From Lachnospiraceae bacterium (GTDB taxonomy: Bacteria > Bacillota > Clostridia > Lachnospirales > Lachnospiraceae), in contig JAAWBG010000048.1 of assembly GCA_022792535.1 (NCBI GenBank), positions 1 through 64,000 on the forward strand: DNA of 64,000 nt. The letters run 5' to 3'. The notes beneath the pieces are model-generated. The model searched no databases, was not told the DNA's origin, and was given only the letters and a program-made list of their open reading frames with translations. Both the position numbers and the translations under genes were made by a program. Below are positions 1 to 8,557 of the stretch, in pieces. How positions within the stretch are numbered: the stretch's first letter is position 1; each line of letters starts with the position of its first letter.

Positions 1-84
1 AGCAGCATAAAAAGCAGAGAGGCTATTCCAGGGGGAAAGGGGGAGGTATACGCTTTTTTAAGATAGAGCTGAATTTTTAAGACA

Positions 85-140
85 AAAAAGAGGAGCTGTG
101 AAAAATGGTGTTTCAATCACTCCATTTTTTCACAGCCCCT
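85..140 (-). terminator. Rho-independent terminator of mgtE
   Basis: A long hairpin pairs 91-107 with 122-140 (AGGAGCTGTGAAAAA against its near-exact complement). Read on the minus strand it is followed by a run of T (complement of 85-89), directly after the mgtE stop. The + strand flank is also T-rich, so it may act both ways. Bases 1-84 hold no gene I can support. Confidence 0.8.
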
Positions 141-144
141 TATT

Positions 145-1539
145 TTATGAGATATGAAGTACGATGGTGGCGATCTTAAAATAAATTAAGATAGAGCAGA
201 TATCCACAATGGTAGAGATCAAAGGGGCGGCCATCAAAGCCGGATCTAAATGGATGTGTTCTGCAATCAGAGGCAGAGTACATCCAATGAATTTTGACAA
301 GACTACGATTGCAATTAGAGCCAGAGCAATTACAAATGCCATCTGCAGATCGCCGTATTGGATATAGATCCGCAGTCCGTTTACCACGGACAAAACGGTG
401 CTCACAAGAAGGGCGATGCGGAATTCTTTGAAAATAACTTTAAAAATATCTTTGAATTTGATTTCATCTAATGCCAGCCCCCGGATCATTAAAGTGGAGC
501 TTTGGGAACCGCAGTTTCCTCCTGTTCCAGTCAGCATGGGAATAAAGGAGACTAAGAGGGGATAAAGCTGAAAAGATTCCTGGTAATGGGTGATGATAGC
601 CCCGCTTACAGTGGCGGATAACATCAGCACCAGCAGCCACGCGATACGGCTTTTGGCATGGGAAAAGGCGGAAGTATGGAAGTAACTGTCATCGGTAGGG
701 GTCATAGCAGCCATTTTTGTAATGTCTTCCGTGGTTTCTTCTAACATAACGTCCATGGCGTCGTCAAAGGTAACGATGCCCACTAAGCGTTCTTCCTGGT
801 CTACCACAGGAAGGGCGAGAAAATCGTATTTGTTGAAGACTTTTACAACTTCCTCTTTATCTTCATGAGTGTCTACATAGATGACGTTTGTCTCCATAAT
901 ATCTTCAATCTGCATGGAATCTTCTGCCATCAGCAAGTCTTTTACAGATACCATACCAATCAATTTTCGATGTTCTGTGACGTAACAAGTATAGATGGTT
1001 TCTTTTGCCACAGAGGTGTGCCGGATGCGGTAGATGGCTTCTCCCACCGTCATCTCTTTTTTTATGTTTACATATTCGATGGTCATCAGGCTTCCTGCAC
1101 TGTCTTTGGGATAGTTCAGAATCTGGTTGATCATCTTTCGAGTCTCTTCATCTGTATTGCGCAGAATCCTTGCCACTACGTTAGCCGGCATTTCCTCAAT
1201 CATATCTACAGTATCATCCAGAAAAATATCATCCATAACGGCGCGAAGCTCCCGGTCTGTCAAAGTATTGATCAAAGTTTTCTGCATATCCCGGCTCATA
1301 TAAGAAAAACTATCTGCCGCCTCCTCTTTGGGCAGCAGGCGATAGAGCAGAGGGATCTCTTTTTTATCTACTTGATCAAACAAAAGGGCGATATCGGCTG
1401 CATTGAGATGGTTTAACATCTGCCTTAAGAGGGAATACTTTCGTTCCGCCAGTAATTTTTCTGCTAAATGATGGATTTCTTCAATTTCCATATCTACAAA
1501 ATCCAGATCTTCCATGTTGATGTTGTCGGTGTTTTCCAT
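145..1539 (-). CDS. mgtE: Magnesium transporter MgtE
   Basis: Inner-membrane Mg2+ channel gated by cytosolic Mg2+. The 464-residue product has the family order: an acidic helical MgtE_N domain (about residues 30-130), two CBS domains (about 135-255), and a C-terminal part with five hydrophobic helices containing the signature PMLTGTGGNCGSQSS. Two ATGs lie near the ribosome site; the GGAGG at 1547-1551 is 7 nt from the ATG at 1539 but only 1 nt from the one at 1545, so 1539 is chosen. A TATAAT lies at 1608-1603. The leader is only about 60 nt and shows no M-box Mg2+ riboswitch. Monocistronic. Family assignment is secure. Confidence 0.95.
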   Translation of the reverse strand: MENTDNINMEDLDFVDMEIEEIHHLAEKLLAERKYSLLRQMLNHLNAADIALLFDQVDKKEIPLLYRLLPKEEAADSFSYMSRDMQKTLINTLTDRELRAVMDDIFLDDTVDMIEEMPANVVARILRNTDEETRKMINQILNYPKDSAGSLMTIEYVNIKKEMTVGEAIYRIRHTSVAKETIYTCYVTEHRKLIGMVSVKDLLMAEDSMQIEDIMETNVIYVDTHEDKEEVVKVFNKYDFLALPVVDQEERLVGIVTFDDAMDVMLEETTEDITKMAAMTPTDDSYFHTSAFSHAKSRIAWLLVLMLSATVSGAIITHYQESFQLYPLLVSFIPMLTGTGGNCGSQSSTLMIRGLALDEIKFKDIFKVIFKEFRIALLVSTVLSVVNGLRIYIQYGDLQMAFVIALALIAIVVLSKFIGCTLPLIAEHIHLDPALMAAPLISTIVDICSILIYFKIATIVLHIS

Positions 1540-1602
1540 GATCATCCCTCCTTAAATCAGATAGTTTCCCATGTTTAATAGATAGTTTTCTTTATGAAAG
1601 TT

Positions 1603-1608
1603 ATTATA
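1603..1608 (-). promoter_or_regulatory. -10 element upstream of mgtE
   Basis: TATAAT on the minus strand about 64 nt upstream of the mgtE start; no convincing -35 box at 17 nt spacing. Position and sequence support a promoter, but only the -10 is clear. Confidence 0.45.
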
Positions 1609-1678
1609 CCATAAGTTTCCCTGATTTTCCTAAGAATATAAAAACTCTGATTTTATTTTAGGAGGAGGAAAATATTGC

Positions 1679-1769
1679 TCTGCAATTGCGCCCGGCGCAG
1701 CAAAGAAGCTAAGTCGTTCATGAATGAGGGGAGTAGGGAGTTGACGGACGACTTGTCTGCCTTGTTCTA
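1679..1769 (+). repeat. Structured intergenic repeat, copy A
   Basis: Shares a common core with 22728-22810: GGCGC..CAAAG, then GA.TGAGGGG..TAGGGA.GTTGA, then CTTG.C.GC.TTGTTCTA. Both copies contain a GC-rich hairpin near the start (TGCGCC-C-GGCGCA here) and a small CTTG-loop hairpin near the end, and both lie just upstream of a plus-strand gene. Two copies in one window suggest a dispersed element or structured RNA. Function unknown. Confidence 0.5.
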
Positions 1770-1826
1770 ATTTTTGCCGGCCTGACATAAGATAAAAGGA
1801 ATATAGGGCAGAATGGACATCTTCGT

Positions 1827-3608
1827 ATGGGAGAAAAATTGTTAAGGAAAAGGATTACGGATCAGAGAAAAAAGTATCGGAAAAAAAGGTTTCTGCTGTT
1901 ATTTGCAGTGTTTTTATGTTTTTTGACAGGGTGCAGTGGAAAACAGAAAGAAAACAGTGAGTTTTCTGCATATATGAACCAGATTTTCAGGTCGGAGATT
2001 ACAGCGAGTACTTTGAATATGCATTATACTCTGGCTCATCCAGAAAATTACGGCATTTCAGATTACAAGGTTACATATGGGAAAGTTTCGGCCGGAGAGG
2101 ATTCTGAAAATGCGACGCCGGTGATTTTAGAAAATTGGAAGAGGAAATTGGAAAATTTTGATAAAAAGGATTTATCTGTTTCTCAGCAGATGACCTATGA
2201 TATTATGATGGATGAGATTGAGAAAGAGCTTCCAGCGGCAGAAAAGTACAGTTTGTACCGAGAGGTATTAAAGCCTTCTACGGGCTTTCAGTCCCAGCTT
2301 CCAGTGCTGTTGGCAGAATATACCTTTTACGATGAAAAGGACATTGAGGACTATCTACAGCTGATTTCTGAGACGCCGGATCTGTTTGATCAGATTATGG
2401 AAATGGAAAAGAAGAAATCCGAGAAAGGGCTGTTTATGGCGGATTTTGCAGTGGAGGATATTGTGAGCCAGTGCAATAATTTTACAGAAGATCCAGAAAA
2501 TAATTATCTCTTGTCTACTTTTGACGATCGTGTAGATGGAGCGGAGTTTTTGACGCCGGAACAGGCGGAAACTTATAAAGTGGAAAACCGGCGTATCGTG
2601 ACGGAAACATTGATACCGGCCTATCAGAAGCTGACGGAGGAGTTAAACAAATTAAAAGGAACCGGGCGGAATACAGAAGGTCTGTGCGGGCTGGAGGGCG
2701 GAAGAGAATATTATGAGTATCTGGTAAAAGATACCACAGGATCTGATCTGTCGATAGAGAAAATGCAGGCACAGACCAAGAAACAGAGGAAACAAGATCT
2801 GGAGGATATGGTAAAAATCTCAAAAGAACACAAGGATATAGGGGAGAAATGCGCCAAGTACCAGCTTCCCACGGAAGATCCGGAAATGATCCTAAAGGAT
2901 CTTCAGGAAAAAATGCAGCAGGACTTTCCGGTTCCTCCAGAAGTGTCCTTTACCATCAAAGAAGTGCATCCTTCTTTAGAGGAATACACAGCGCCTGCCT
3001 TTTATCTGACCCCTCCCATTGACGATATTTCCCAGAACTGTATCTACATCAATCAGTCAAAGGGAGATGAGAGAATGCAGCTTTACACTACCCTTGCCCA
3101 TGAAGGGTTTCCAGGGCATCTTTACCAGAATATAATGGAGAGAAGCTGCGGCTTAGAGCCTGTCCGCAGTCTCTTTGGAAGCAGCGGTTATGCGGAAGGG
3201 TGGGCTACTTATGTGGAAATGCAGTCTTATTACTATGCAGATATTGATCAGAGTGTGGCAGAATTTTTACAGAAAAATCAGGCGGCCCTGCTGAGCCTTT
3301 ATGCCAGCGCAGATATGGGAATTCACTATGATGGATGGAGTTTGCGGGATACCATTGATTTTTTTGCCAAGTATCAGATTACAGATAAGAAAACCATACA
3401 GAAAATCTATCAATTGATTGTAGAAGAGCCGGCTCATTATTTGAAATACTATGTGGGATATTTGGAATTTTTGAATCTGAGAGAGTATGCTATGGAACGA
3501 TATCAGAAGGATTACAGCGATTACAAATTCCACAGTGCATTGATGAAGATGGGAGCGGCGCCTTTTGAGATCTTGAGAAAATATCTGCCAAAGTACTGGG
3601 AATCTTAA
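1827..3608 (+). CDS. DUF885-family lipoprotein, putative metallopeptidase
   Basis: 593 residues. The N-terminus is basic, followed by a hydrophobic stretch and lipobox LTGC with acylated Cys36, so it is probably a membrane-anchored extracellular lipoprotein. The C-terminal half carries HEGFPGH (residues 425-431) and, about 25 residues later, GYAEGWATY; this HExxxxH/E layout is typical of DUF885 proteins, a family regarded as zinc-metallopeptidase-like. Substrate unknown. The start ATG has only a weak upstream ribosome site, but the signal peptide fits this start. It stands alone, preceded by repeat copy A and followed by a bidirectional hairpin. Fold assignment is firm, activity inferred. Confidence 0.85.
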   Translation: MGEKLLRKRITDQRKKYRKKRFLLLFAVFLCFLTGCSGKQKENSEFSAYMNQIFRSEITASTLNMHYTLAHPENYGISDYKVTYGKVSAGEDSENATPVILENWKRKLENFDKKDLSVSQQMTYDIMMDEIEKELPAAEKYSLYREVLKPSTGFQSQLPVLLAEYTFYDEKDIEDYLQLISETPDLFDQIMEMEKKKSEKGLFMADFAVEDIVSQCNNFTEDPENNYLLSTFDDRVDGAEFLTPEQAETYKVENRRIVTETLIPAYQKLTEELNKLKGTGRNTEGLCGLEGGREYYEYLVKDTTGSDLSIEKMQAQTKKQRKQDLEDMVKISKEHKDIGEKCAKYQLPTEDPEMILKDLQEKMQQDFPVPPEVSFTIKEVHPSLEEYTAPAFYLTPPIDDISQNCIYINQSKGDERMQLYTTLAHEGFPGHLYQNIMERSCGLEPVRSLFGSSGYAEGWATYVEMQSYYYADIDQSVAEFLQKNQAALLSLYASADMGIHYDGWSLRDTIDFFAKYQITDKKTIQKIYQLIVEEPAHYLKYYVGYLEFLNLREYAMERYQKDYSDYKFHSALMKMGAAPFEILRKYLPKYWES

Positions 3609-3613
3609 AAAAA

Positions 3614-3667
3614 GGAATGTTGCAAGATCTGACGCCTCTCTTATAGTAAAGGCTTTTGCAACATTCC
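3614..3667 (-). terminator. Bidirectional terminator between convergent genes
   Basis: Perfect 12-bp stem GGAATGTTGCAA (3614-3625) / TTGCAACATTCC (3656-3667). On the minus strand it is followed by seven T (complement of 3607-3613), so it terminates the DUF2085 transcript; it also lies just after the DUF885 stop on the plus strand. Confidence 0.8.
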
Positions 3668-3687
3668 CACTCTCTTTTCCTTTTACA

Positions 3688-4101
3688 TTACACAAATTTT
3701 TCCATCACGCGGTCTACTGCAGATGGATCTGCCCCAAAAAGTTTTAAGACACAGCCTGCCAGATAAATACACAGGCGGTGAAAATAAATAAAAGCAAAAA
3801 TAAAAGCAATACCAAATAGAATTCCTGTCAGTAATCTTCGGGTGTTTGTACTTTCATAAGAGGTAAGCCTCTGTACAAATCCATCAAGAACCAGAGGAAA
3901 TATCATGAGAATAACAATCCAAAAATGCGGAACTCCCAGAAAAACAGCCAGGGGAATTCCGGCGATCATACCGATCAATTCTCCGGTACATCTGGCACAG
4001 ATGGGAAATTGTTTTCCATGAAAATAAAAAGAACGGTCCGGCCTTGCATGGCACCCAAAGAAGATTCTCAGGAATTTTCCGGCTTTATGCGCCAAGTGCA
4101 A
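3688..4101 (-). CDS. DUF2085 membrane protein
   Basis: 137 residues with two or three hydrophobic segments. The N-terminal part contains GCHARPDRSFYFHGKQFPIC and ARCTGE, the conserved Cys/His-rich start of DUF2085 membrane proteins. The family has no established biochemical role. The start is a TTG at 4101 close to an AGGAG, lying inside the last codons of the upstream gene (17-nt overlap), so the two are translationally coupled. Family call is good; function unknown. Confidence 0.75.
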   Translation of the reverse strand: MHLAHKAGKFLRIFFGCHARPDRSFYFHGKQFPICARCTGELIGMIAGIPLAVFLGVPHFWIVILMIFPLVLDGFVQRLTSYESTNTRRLLTGILFGIAFIFAFIYFHRLCIYLAGCVLKLFGADPSAVDRVMEKFV

Positions 4102-4306
4102 GAGCTCCTACACCGATGATCACAAAGAAGATCACGTAGAGAACGACTACGGAGATTACACCTACCAGCGCGCCGATTCCAGCGGCTTTAGAGGTATTTG
4201 GTTTCTGATCTTTCCATACTAGGAATAAAATAAGTCCTACGATTGGAATACAGCATCCTAAAAGTCCCCAGAGAAATCCGCCATTATCATTTACATTGTT
4301 TTCCAT
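4085..4306 (-). CDS. Small two-helix membrane protein
   Basis: 73 residues: short polar N-terminus, a first helix (FLWGLLGCCIPIVGLILFLVW), a KDQKPNTSKA loop, and a second helix rich in V/I/G. This resembles small zinc-ribbon-less membrane proteins found widely in Clostridia; no function is assigned. A sigma-A-type promoter lies 62 nt upstream, and the gene overlaps the DUF2085 gene by 17 nt, so it heads a two-gene unit. Confidence 0.7.
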   Translation of the reverse strand: MENNVNDNGGFLWGLLGCCIPIVGLILFLVWKDQKPNTSKAAGIGALVGVISVVVLYVIFFVIIGVGALALGA

Positions 4307-4367
4307 TTTTCTCTCCCACTTTCTTAATAAATTATAAAGTTTATAAAAAAATTATAAATATGAATTT

Positions 4368-4396
4368 ATTATGCAATAAATTTTAAGATTTGTCAA
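4368..4396 (-). promoter_or_regulatory. Sigma-A-type promoter for the small-membrane-protein/DUF2085 pair
   Basis: Minus-strand TTGACA (4396-4391), 17-nt spacer, CATAAT (4373-4368). The -35 box abuts the stop of rsmI, so this unit is separately transcribed although it lies downstream of the rsmI operon. Confidence 0.7.
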
Positions 4397-5251
4397 TTAC
4401 TTTTCATTTGAGTTTTGCAATAATTCTTGATATACTTCCCGCTTGGAAATTCCCCGGTCTTTGGCCACCTGCTTCATGGCTTCCTTTCGGGAAATATTCT
4501 GATTTTCGTAATGGGCCATATGTTCTTCCAATGAAAGGCGCTCCCAGTTCTGCCTCTGTTTTTCCAGGATCTCTTGCTGGCTTTTCCCCTGAATGACTAA
4601 GACAAACTCTCCTCTTGGTTCCTGTTCCGTATAATAGGAAACAGCGCCGGATAAAGTGGTGGAGAGCAGGGTTTCATATTTTTTGGTCAATTCCCGGCAG
4701 AGAGTGATCTTGCGGTCTCCTAAGACTTCATATAGCTCTCTTAAGGTCTTTACCAGGTGGTGAGGAGCTTCATACAGAACGATAGTTCTGGTTTCCTGTT
4801 CCAGGACAGACAGGAGAAAAGCACGTTCTTTTTTGTCTTTTGGAAGGAAGGCTTCAAAGGCAAACCGCCGGGTAGGAAGGCCGGACATGGTGAGGGCTGT
4901 GATACAGGCGCAGGCTCCCGGCAGAGAGGTAACGGTAATGCCGGATTCCTGGCAGATACGAACCAGATCTTCTCCTGGATCAGAGATGCCAGGAGTTCCG
5001 GCGTCGGTGATCAATGCGATATTTTGCCCGTTTTTCATTTTTTCTACCAATTGGTATGCCTTCTCAATTTTATTATATTCATGATAGCTGGTCATGGGAG
5101 TCTTAATATTAAAATGATTTAAAAGTTTGATGGAATTGCGGGTGTCTTCCGCCGCAATCAGGTCTGCTTCCTCCAGGATTCGAAGAGCTCTTAAGGTGAT
5201 ATCTTCCAGATTGCCGATTGGGGTAGCGCATAGATATAGTTTACCTGACAT
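4397..5251 (-). CDS. rsmI: 16S rRNA (cytidine1402-2'-O)-methyltransferase RsmI
   Basis: 284 residues. SAM-dependent enzyme that 2'-O-methylates C1402 of 16S rRNA near the P site. Tetrapyrrole-methylase fold: N-terminal LYLCATPIGNLEDIT, then AAEDTRNSIKLLNHF, the glycine-rich DAGTPGISDPGEDLV and SLPGACACITAL motifs, all characteristic of RsmI (YabC/YraL). The start has an AGAAAGGA ribosome site. Last gene of the yaaR-holB-ricT-trmN6-rsmI operon, matching the Bacillus yabB-yabC order; it lies 35 nt downstream of trmN6. Confidence 0.96.
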   Translation of the reverse strand: MSGKLYLCATPIGNLEDITLRALRILEEADLIAAEDTRNSIKLLNHFNIKTPMTSYHEYNKIEKAYQLVEKMKNGQNIALITDAGTPGISDPGEDLVRICQESGITVTSLPGACACITALTMSGLPTRRFAFEAFLPKDKKERAFLLSVLEQETRTIVLYEAPHHLVKTLRELYEVLGDRKITLCRELTKKYETLLSTTLSGAVSYYTEQEPRGEFVLVIQGKSQQEILEKQRQNWERLSLEEHMAHYENQNISRKEAMKQVAKDRGISKREVYQELLQNSNEK

Positions 5252-5286
5252 GGTGTGATCCTTTCTGTCATTTTGTAAAATAAGAG

Positions 5287-6024
5287 TTAGTATCCATAGA
5301 TCTCGTAGATTTCGTCAGTGTAGACGCCGGGGGATTGGTAGACGATCAGAGGTTTTTCCACAGTAATCTGGGGGCGTCCTCCTCGGAGACCTTCAATCAA
5401 GACCATATTTGGTTCTTTGTCTACAAAGGGATGAACCATTTTCATTCGTTTTGGTTCTATCTTATATTGATGCATAAGCACCATGATTTCAGCCAAGCGG
5501 AAAGGACGGTGCACCATATAAAAACGTCCCTGAGGTTTTAGGAGACGGGCGCTTTCCCGAATGATGTCTTCCAAACTGCATAAAATCTCATGGCGGGCAA
5601 TAGCTTTGGCTTCATTGGGGTTGGTGAGGCCCTTTTGGGCGGTCATATAAGGGGGATTGGTGGTCACCACATGAAAAGAAGATGCTCCAAATTGTCTTGA
5701 AGCATCCTTAATGTTGCCGATTTCTATGGTAATTTTATCTTCTAAATGGTTGTAGGCTACGCTGCGCCTTGCCATATCGGCGCTTTCCGGCTGAATCTCC
5801 AGGCCGGTAAAATGTATGCCTTCTGTTTTGGCTTCTAACAGGATTGGAATAATACCTGTTCCAGTTCCTAAATCTATGACGGTTTCCTGAGGTTTTACTT
5901 TGGCAAAGCCAGAGAGCAGAACTGCATCCATGCCAAAACAGAATTTTTGAGGGTCCTGAATAATAAAATAACCATTGCGGTGCAGTTCGTCCAACCGTTC
6001 ATGTTCTAATAATTTTACAGACAT
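5287..6024 (-). CDS. trmN6: tRNA1(Val) (adenine37-N6)-methyltransferase
   Basis: 245 residues from the ATG at 6024. SAM-dependent methyltransferase: motif I DLGTGTGIIPILLE and catalytic TNPPYMT (NPPY motif of N6-adenine methyltransferases). Family members methylate A37 of tRNA-Val. A TTG at 6045 would add seven residues, but GGAG lies 8 nt before the ATG and the family starts at this point, so the ATG is preferred. It follows ricT by about 20 nt, the same neighbour as in the Bacillus yaaT-yabA-yabB order, though yabA is missing here. Confidence 0.88.
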   Translation of the reverse strand: MSVKLLEHERLDELHRNGYFIIQDPQKFCFGMDAVLLSGFAKVKPQETVIDLGTGTGIIPILLEAKTEGIHFTGLEIQPESADMARRSVAYNHLEDKITIEIGNIKDASRQFGASSFHVVTTNPPYMTAQKGLTNPNEAKAIARHEILCSLEDIIRESARLLKPQGRFYMVHRPFRLAEIMVLMHQYKIEPKRMKMVHPFVDKEPNMVLIEGLRGGRPQITVEKPLIVYQSPGVYTDEIYEIYGY

Positions 6025-6046
6025 AAATGATCTCCGGTAAGTCAAA

Positions 6047-6955
6047 TCAATGGGCGTCGTCGATTTTAGACTTGCCCTTGTCTTCCAGTGCGGATAATTC
6101 TTTCAATTCTTCTGGGGACAGTTTCAAATGTTCTTTTTTTCGTTTTGGTTTAAACCGCAGTTGGTCGATCTTGTATTCCCGGATTTCCTTCTCGTCGTCA
6201 ATTTCTACGATTACTTTTACGGTCTGGCGTAATACGCTGACGCTGTGAACTTCCCCTTTTAACTTATCATAGGTGGTAACGTAATCTCCCACATTGGGCA
6301 GCCGGCTGTTAAGGTATTCGTAAGTTTCTTCTTCATTTTTCAGACAGCACATCAATCTTCCGCAGACGCCGGAGATCTTGGAAGGATTCAGGGAAAGGTT
6401 CTGTTCCTTTGCCATCTTGATAGATACAGGGGCAAATTCTGCCAAAAAAGTATTGCAGCAGAGAGGTCTTCCGCAGATGCCGATACCGCCTAAAATCTTG
6501 GTCTCGTCTCGGACGCCGATCTGGCGCAGTTCAATACGGGTGCGGAATACGGAGGCCAAATCTTTTACCAGTTCCCGGAAATCAATTCGTCCGTCTGCAG
6601 TGAAGTAGAACAGAAGTTTGTTATTGTCAAAGGTGTATTCTGCATCTACCAGTTTCATCTCCATGTTGTGTTTCTGGATCTTTTCTAAACAGATCTTAAA
6701 GGCTTCTTTTTCTTTCTGCCGGTTTTTTTCTTCGAATTTTTCATCTTCTGGAGTGGCAACCCGGATAACGGCTTTGAGAGGCTGCACAACTTTGTCGTCT
6801 TCCACTTCTCTGGGAGCGATCATTACCGTGCCGAATTCCACCCCTCTTGCAGTCTCTACGATTACGTGGCTTCCAACGATAATATCATAATCTTTGGGGT
6901 CAAAGTAATAGATTTTTCCAGCGGTACGAAATCTGACTCCAACTATCTTTGTCAT
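6047..6955 (-). CDS. ricT: PSP1-domain protein RicT (YaaT)
   Basis: 302 residues. RicT is the PSP1-domain subunit of the Bacillus RicA-RicF-RicT complex, an Fe-S protein complex that promotes RNase Y-dependent mRNA maturation. Here the central part carries the family's cysteine motifs GICGRPLCCNTFL and GVCGRLMCCLKNEEETY, plus a basic C-terminal tail. RicA and RicF partners are not in this window. Starts 3 nt after the holB stop with AAGGAG inside the end of holB, so translation is coupled. Identity is firm; the role in this organism is inferred. Confidence 0.92.
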   Translation of the reverse strand: MTKIVGVRFRTAGKIYYFDPKDYDIIVGSHVIVETARGVEFGTVMIAPREVEDDKVVQPLKAVIRVATPEDEKFEEKNRQKEKEAFKICLEKIQKHNMEMKLVDAEYTFDNNKLLFYFTADGRIDFRELVKDLASVFRTRIELRQIGVRDETKILGGIGICGRPLCCNTFLAEFAPVSIKMAKEQNLSLNPSKISGVCGRLMCCLKNEEETYEYLNSRLPNVGDYVTTYDKLKGEVHSVSVLRQTVKVIVEIDDEKEIREYKIDQLRFKPKRKKEHLKLSPEELKELSALEDKGKSKIDDAH

Positions 6956-6958
6956 GGT

Positions 6959-7948
6959 TTAATTCTCCTTTATGGTAAACAGCAGCAATTCCATTACCAA
7001 TTCAAAGTTGACATTGGCCCTTAGCCGGCGCTTTGCCTTGTGCAAAGCTTTGATAATGTTTTCAATTCCTTCATAGGAACTTTTGCTGGCCTGTTTTTTT
7101 ATGTCATAAATCTCATCTTTAAAAATTAGATGGTTGATATCTGAGGTAGCTTTATAGTAAAGAACATCTCGATACCAGATGGTCATAATATCGAAATAAT
7201 CGTTAATTTCTAGTTTATAGTTACTGATTTGACGGATGGCTTCCATCATTTCATACAAGTCGATTTCCCGCACCCGTTTCAAAAGCTGAAGGGCAGAATT
7301 CTTAATCTCGTTGAAATCTTCTGAGCCAGCCAGCTGAATGGCTTTGCCCACATTCCCTTGAGCGAAGGCGGTACAGATATCCGCTTTGTAATCTGGAATC
7401 TGGTATTCTTTCATTAAAAAAGAACGAATCTCCTGATCGGGAACTACTTTTAGATTCAAGGTAATACATCTTGAGAGAATTGTGGGAAGAAAAGCGTCTG
7501 CATTGTTGGTTAGAAGCAGAATGATACCATAAGAAGGAGGCTCTTCTATGGTTTTGAGAAGAGCATTCTGGGCCTGCTGATTCATTTTTTCTGCTTCATC
7601 AATGATGTATATTTTATAAGGGGAGGAGTAAGGTTTTATGGCAATATCCTGGTTGATCTGTTTTCGAATATCGTCTACAGAAATGGTGTTTGGTTTCTCA
7701 TGCTGCAGATAAATGATATCTGGATGGTTGTCAGATAAAACCTGTCTGCAGGAGTGACATGTCATACATCCCTCTGTAAGATGGTTCTCACACTGCAGCG
7801 CCAGAGCAAAACTCTTTGCCAGCATCATTTTGCCGGACTGATCTGGTCCGTGGAAAATGTATGCGTGAGATACTTTATCTGTGGAAATTGCATTTTGTAA
7901 ATGTTCTTTAATCTGTTCGTGTCCAATAATGTTTGCGAAACCTGCCAT
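6959..7948 (-). CDS. holB: DNA polymerase III subunit delta'
   Basis: 329 residues. Clamp-loader subunit that helps place the beta sliding clamp on DNA. AAA+ features: P-loop-like GPDQSGKMML (variant of GxxxxGKT, as usual for delta'), zinc-binding cysteines CENHLTEGCMTCHSC, DEAEKMNQQAQNALLKTIEEPP (Walker B region), and sensor-1 LSRC. Length and domains match HolB. Operon position after yaaR and before ricT matches Bacillus. Start has a GGGGA ribosome site. Confidence 0.93.
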   Translation of the reverse strand: MAGFANIIGHEQIKEHLQNAISTDKVSHAYIFHGPDQSGKMMLAKSFALALQCENHLTEGCMTCHSCRQVLSDNHPDIIYLQHEKPNTISVDDIRKQINQDIAIKPYSSPYKIYIIDEAEKMNQQAQNALLKTIEEPPSYGIILLLTNNADAFLPTILSRCITLNLKVVPDQEIRSFLMKEYQIPDYKADICTAFAQGNVGKAIQLAGSEDFNEIKNSALQLLKRVREIDLYEMMEAIRQISNYKLEINDYFDIMTIWYRDVLYYKATSDINHLIFKDEIYDIKKQASKSSYEGIENIIKALHKAKRRLRANVNFELVMELLLFTIKEN

Positions 7949-8029
7949 AAAAATTCCCCATTTCCAATGATTTTCTGAGCAAAAGGTCAGAAAATCATAA
8001 ATAATTGTGTGATAAGATTCTGTGTTTGT

Positions 8030-8470
8030 CTAGGTGGAAATATCCAAAAGCAGTCCTCGGATCTCTCCAACTTTATTTAAAATTGCAAGGTGGTCTTTTT
8101 CATCCTTGACCAGTTCGCTGGCAAGTGCGTCTAGATTTTTATCCACCAGTTTGACAATTCCATATACCCGGTGGCGTCCTCTGCGGTCTAAAAAATTTTC
8201 TCTGGAGAACTTGTGAGAACGGTTTACCACTTCGTTCAGAAAATCTTTTACCAGTTCCCGATATTTTTTCATATCCCGAATATCCATATGTTCCGCCAGC
8301 TTTTCACCCTGAGCGGTGATATCGCTCATAAGGCCGTTTAGTTTTTCCTGAAGTTCTGCTTCTTCCACATGACTTGCCAGAGTAAATTTAAAACTTCCGT
8401 CGCCCTTTTCCACTGGCTGGGCAGTTTCTACTGGCTGGGGAGCATTGACGCCCTCTACTTTAATTGCCAT
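8030..8470 (-). CDS. yaaR: YaaR family protein (DUF327)
   Basis: 146 residues, mostly helical and charged, with the DUF327 pattern [61 protein letters not shown]. The family is conserved upstream of holB in Bacillota; its function is unknown. Start has AGGTG about 8 nt upstream. It sits about 80 nt before holB and 87 nt after the kinase gene; the yaaQ gene that normally precedes it in Bacillus is absent. Confidence 0.88.
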   Translation of the reverse strand: MAIKVEGVNAPQPVETAQPVEKGDGSFKFTLASHVEEAELQEKLNGLMSDITAQGEKLAEHMDIRDMKKYRELVKDFLNEVVNRSHKFSRENFLDRRGRHRVYGIVKLVDKNLDALASELVKDEKDHLAILNKVGEIRGLLLDIST

Positions 8471-8557
8471 GGGATCACCTGCCTTTCTGTTTCCTGCTGT
8501 TCTATAAGATTCTATAGTATTATTATCGGTTTTTTCTCTAAAGTTGTAAAGTGAGAA

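Noticed and set aside
1546-1826. M-box magnesium riboswitch before mgtE
   Set aside because: The leader between the -10 and the start is too short and lacks M-box core sequences.
4307-4396. Small gene in the AT-rich gap before the two-helix membrane protein
   Set aside because: No start with a ribosome site; the gap is explained by a promoter.
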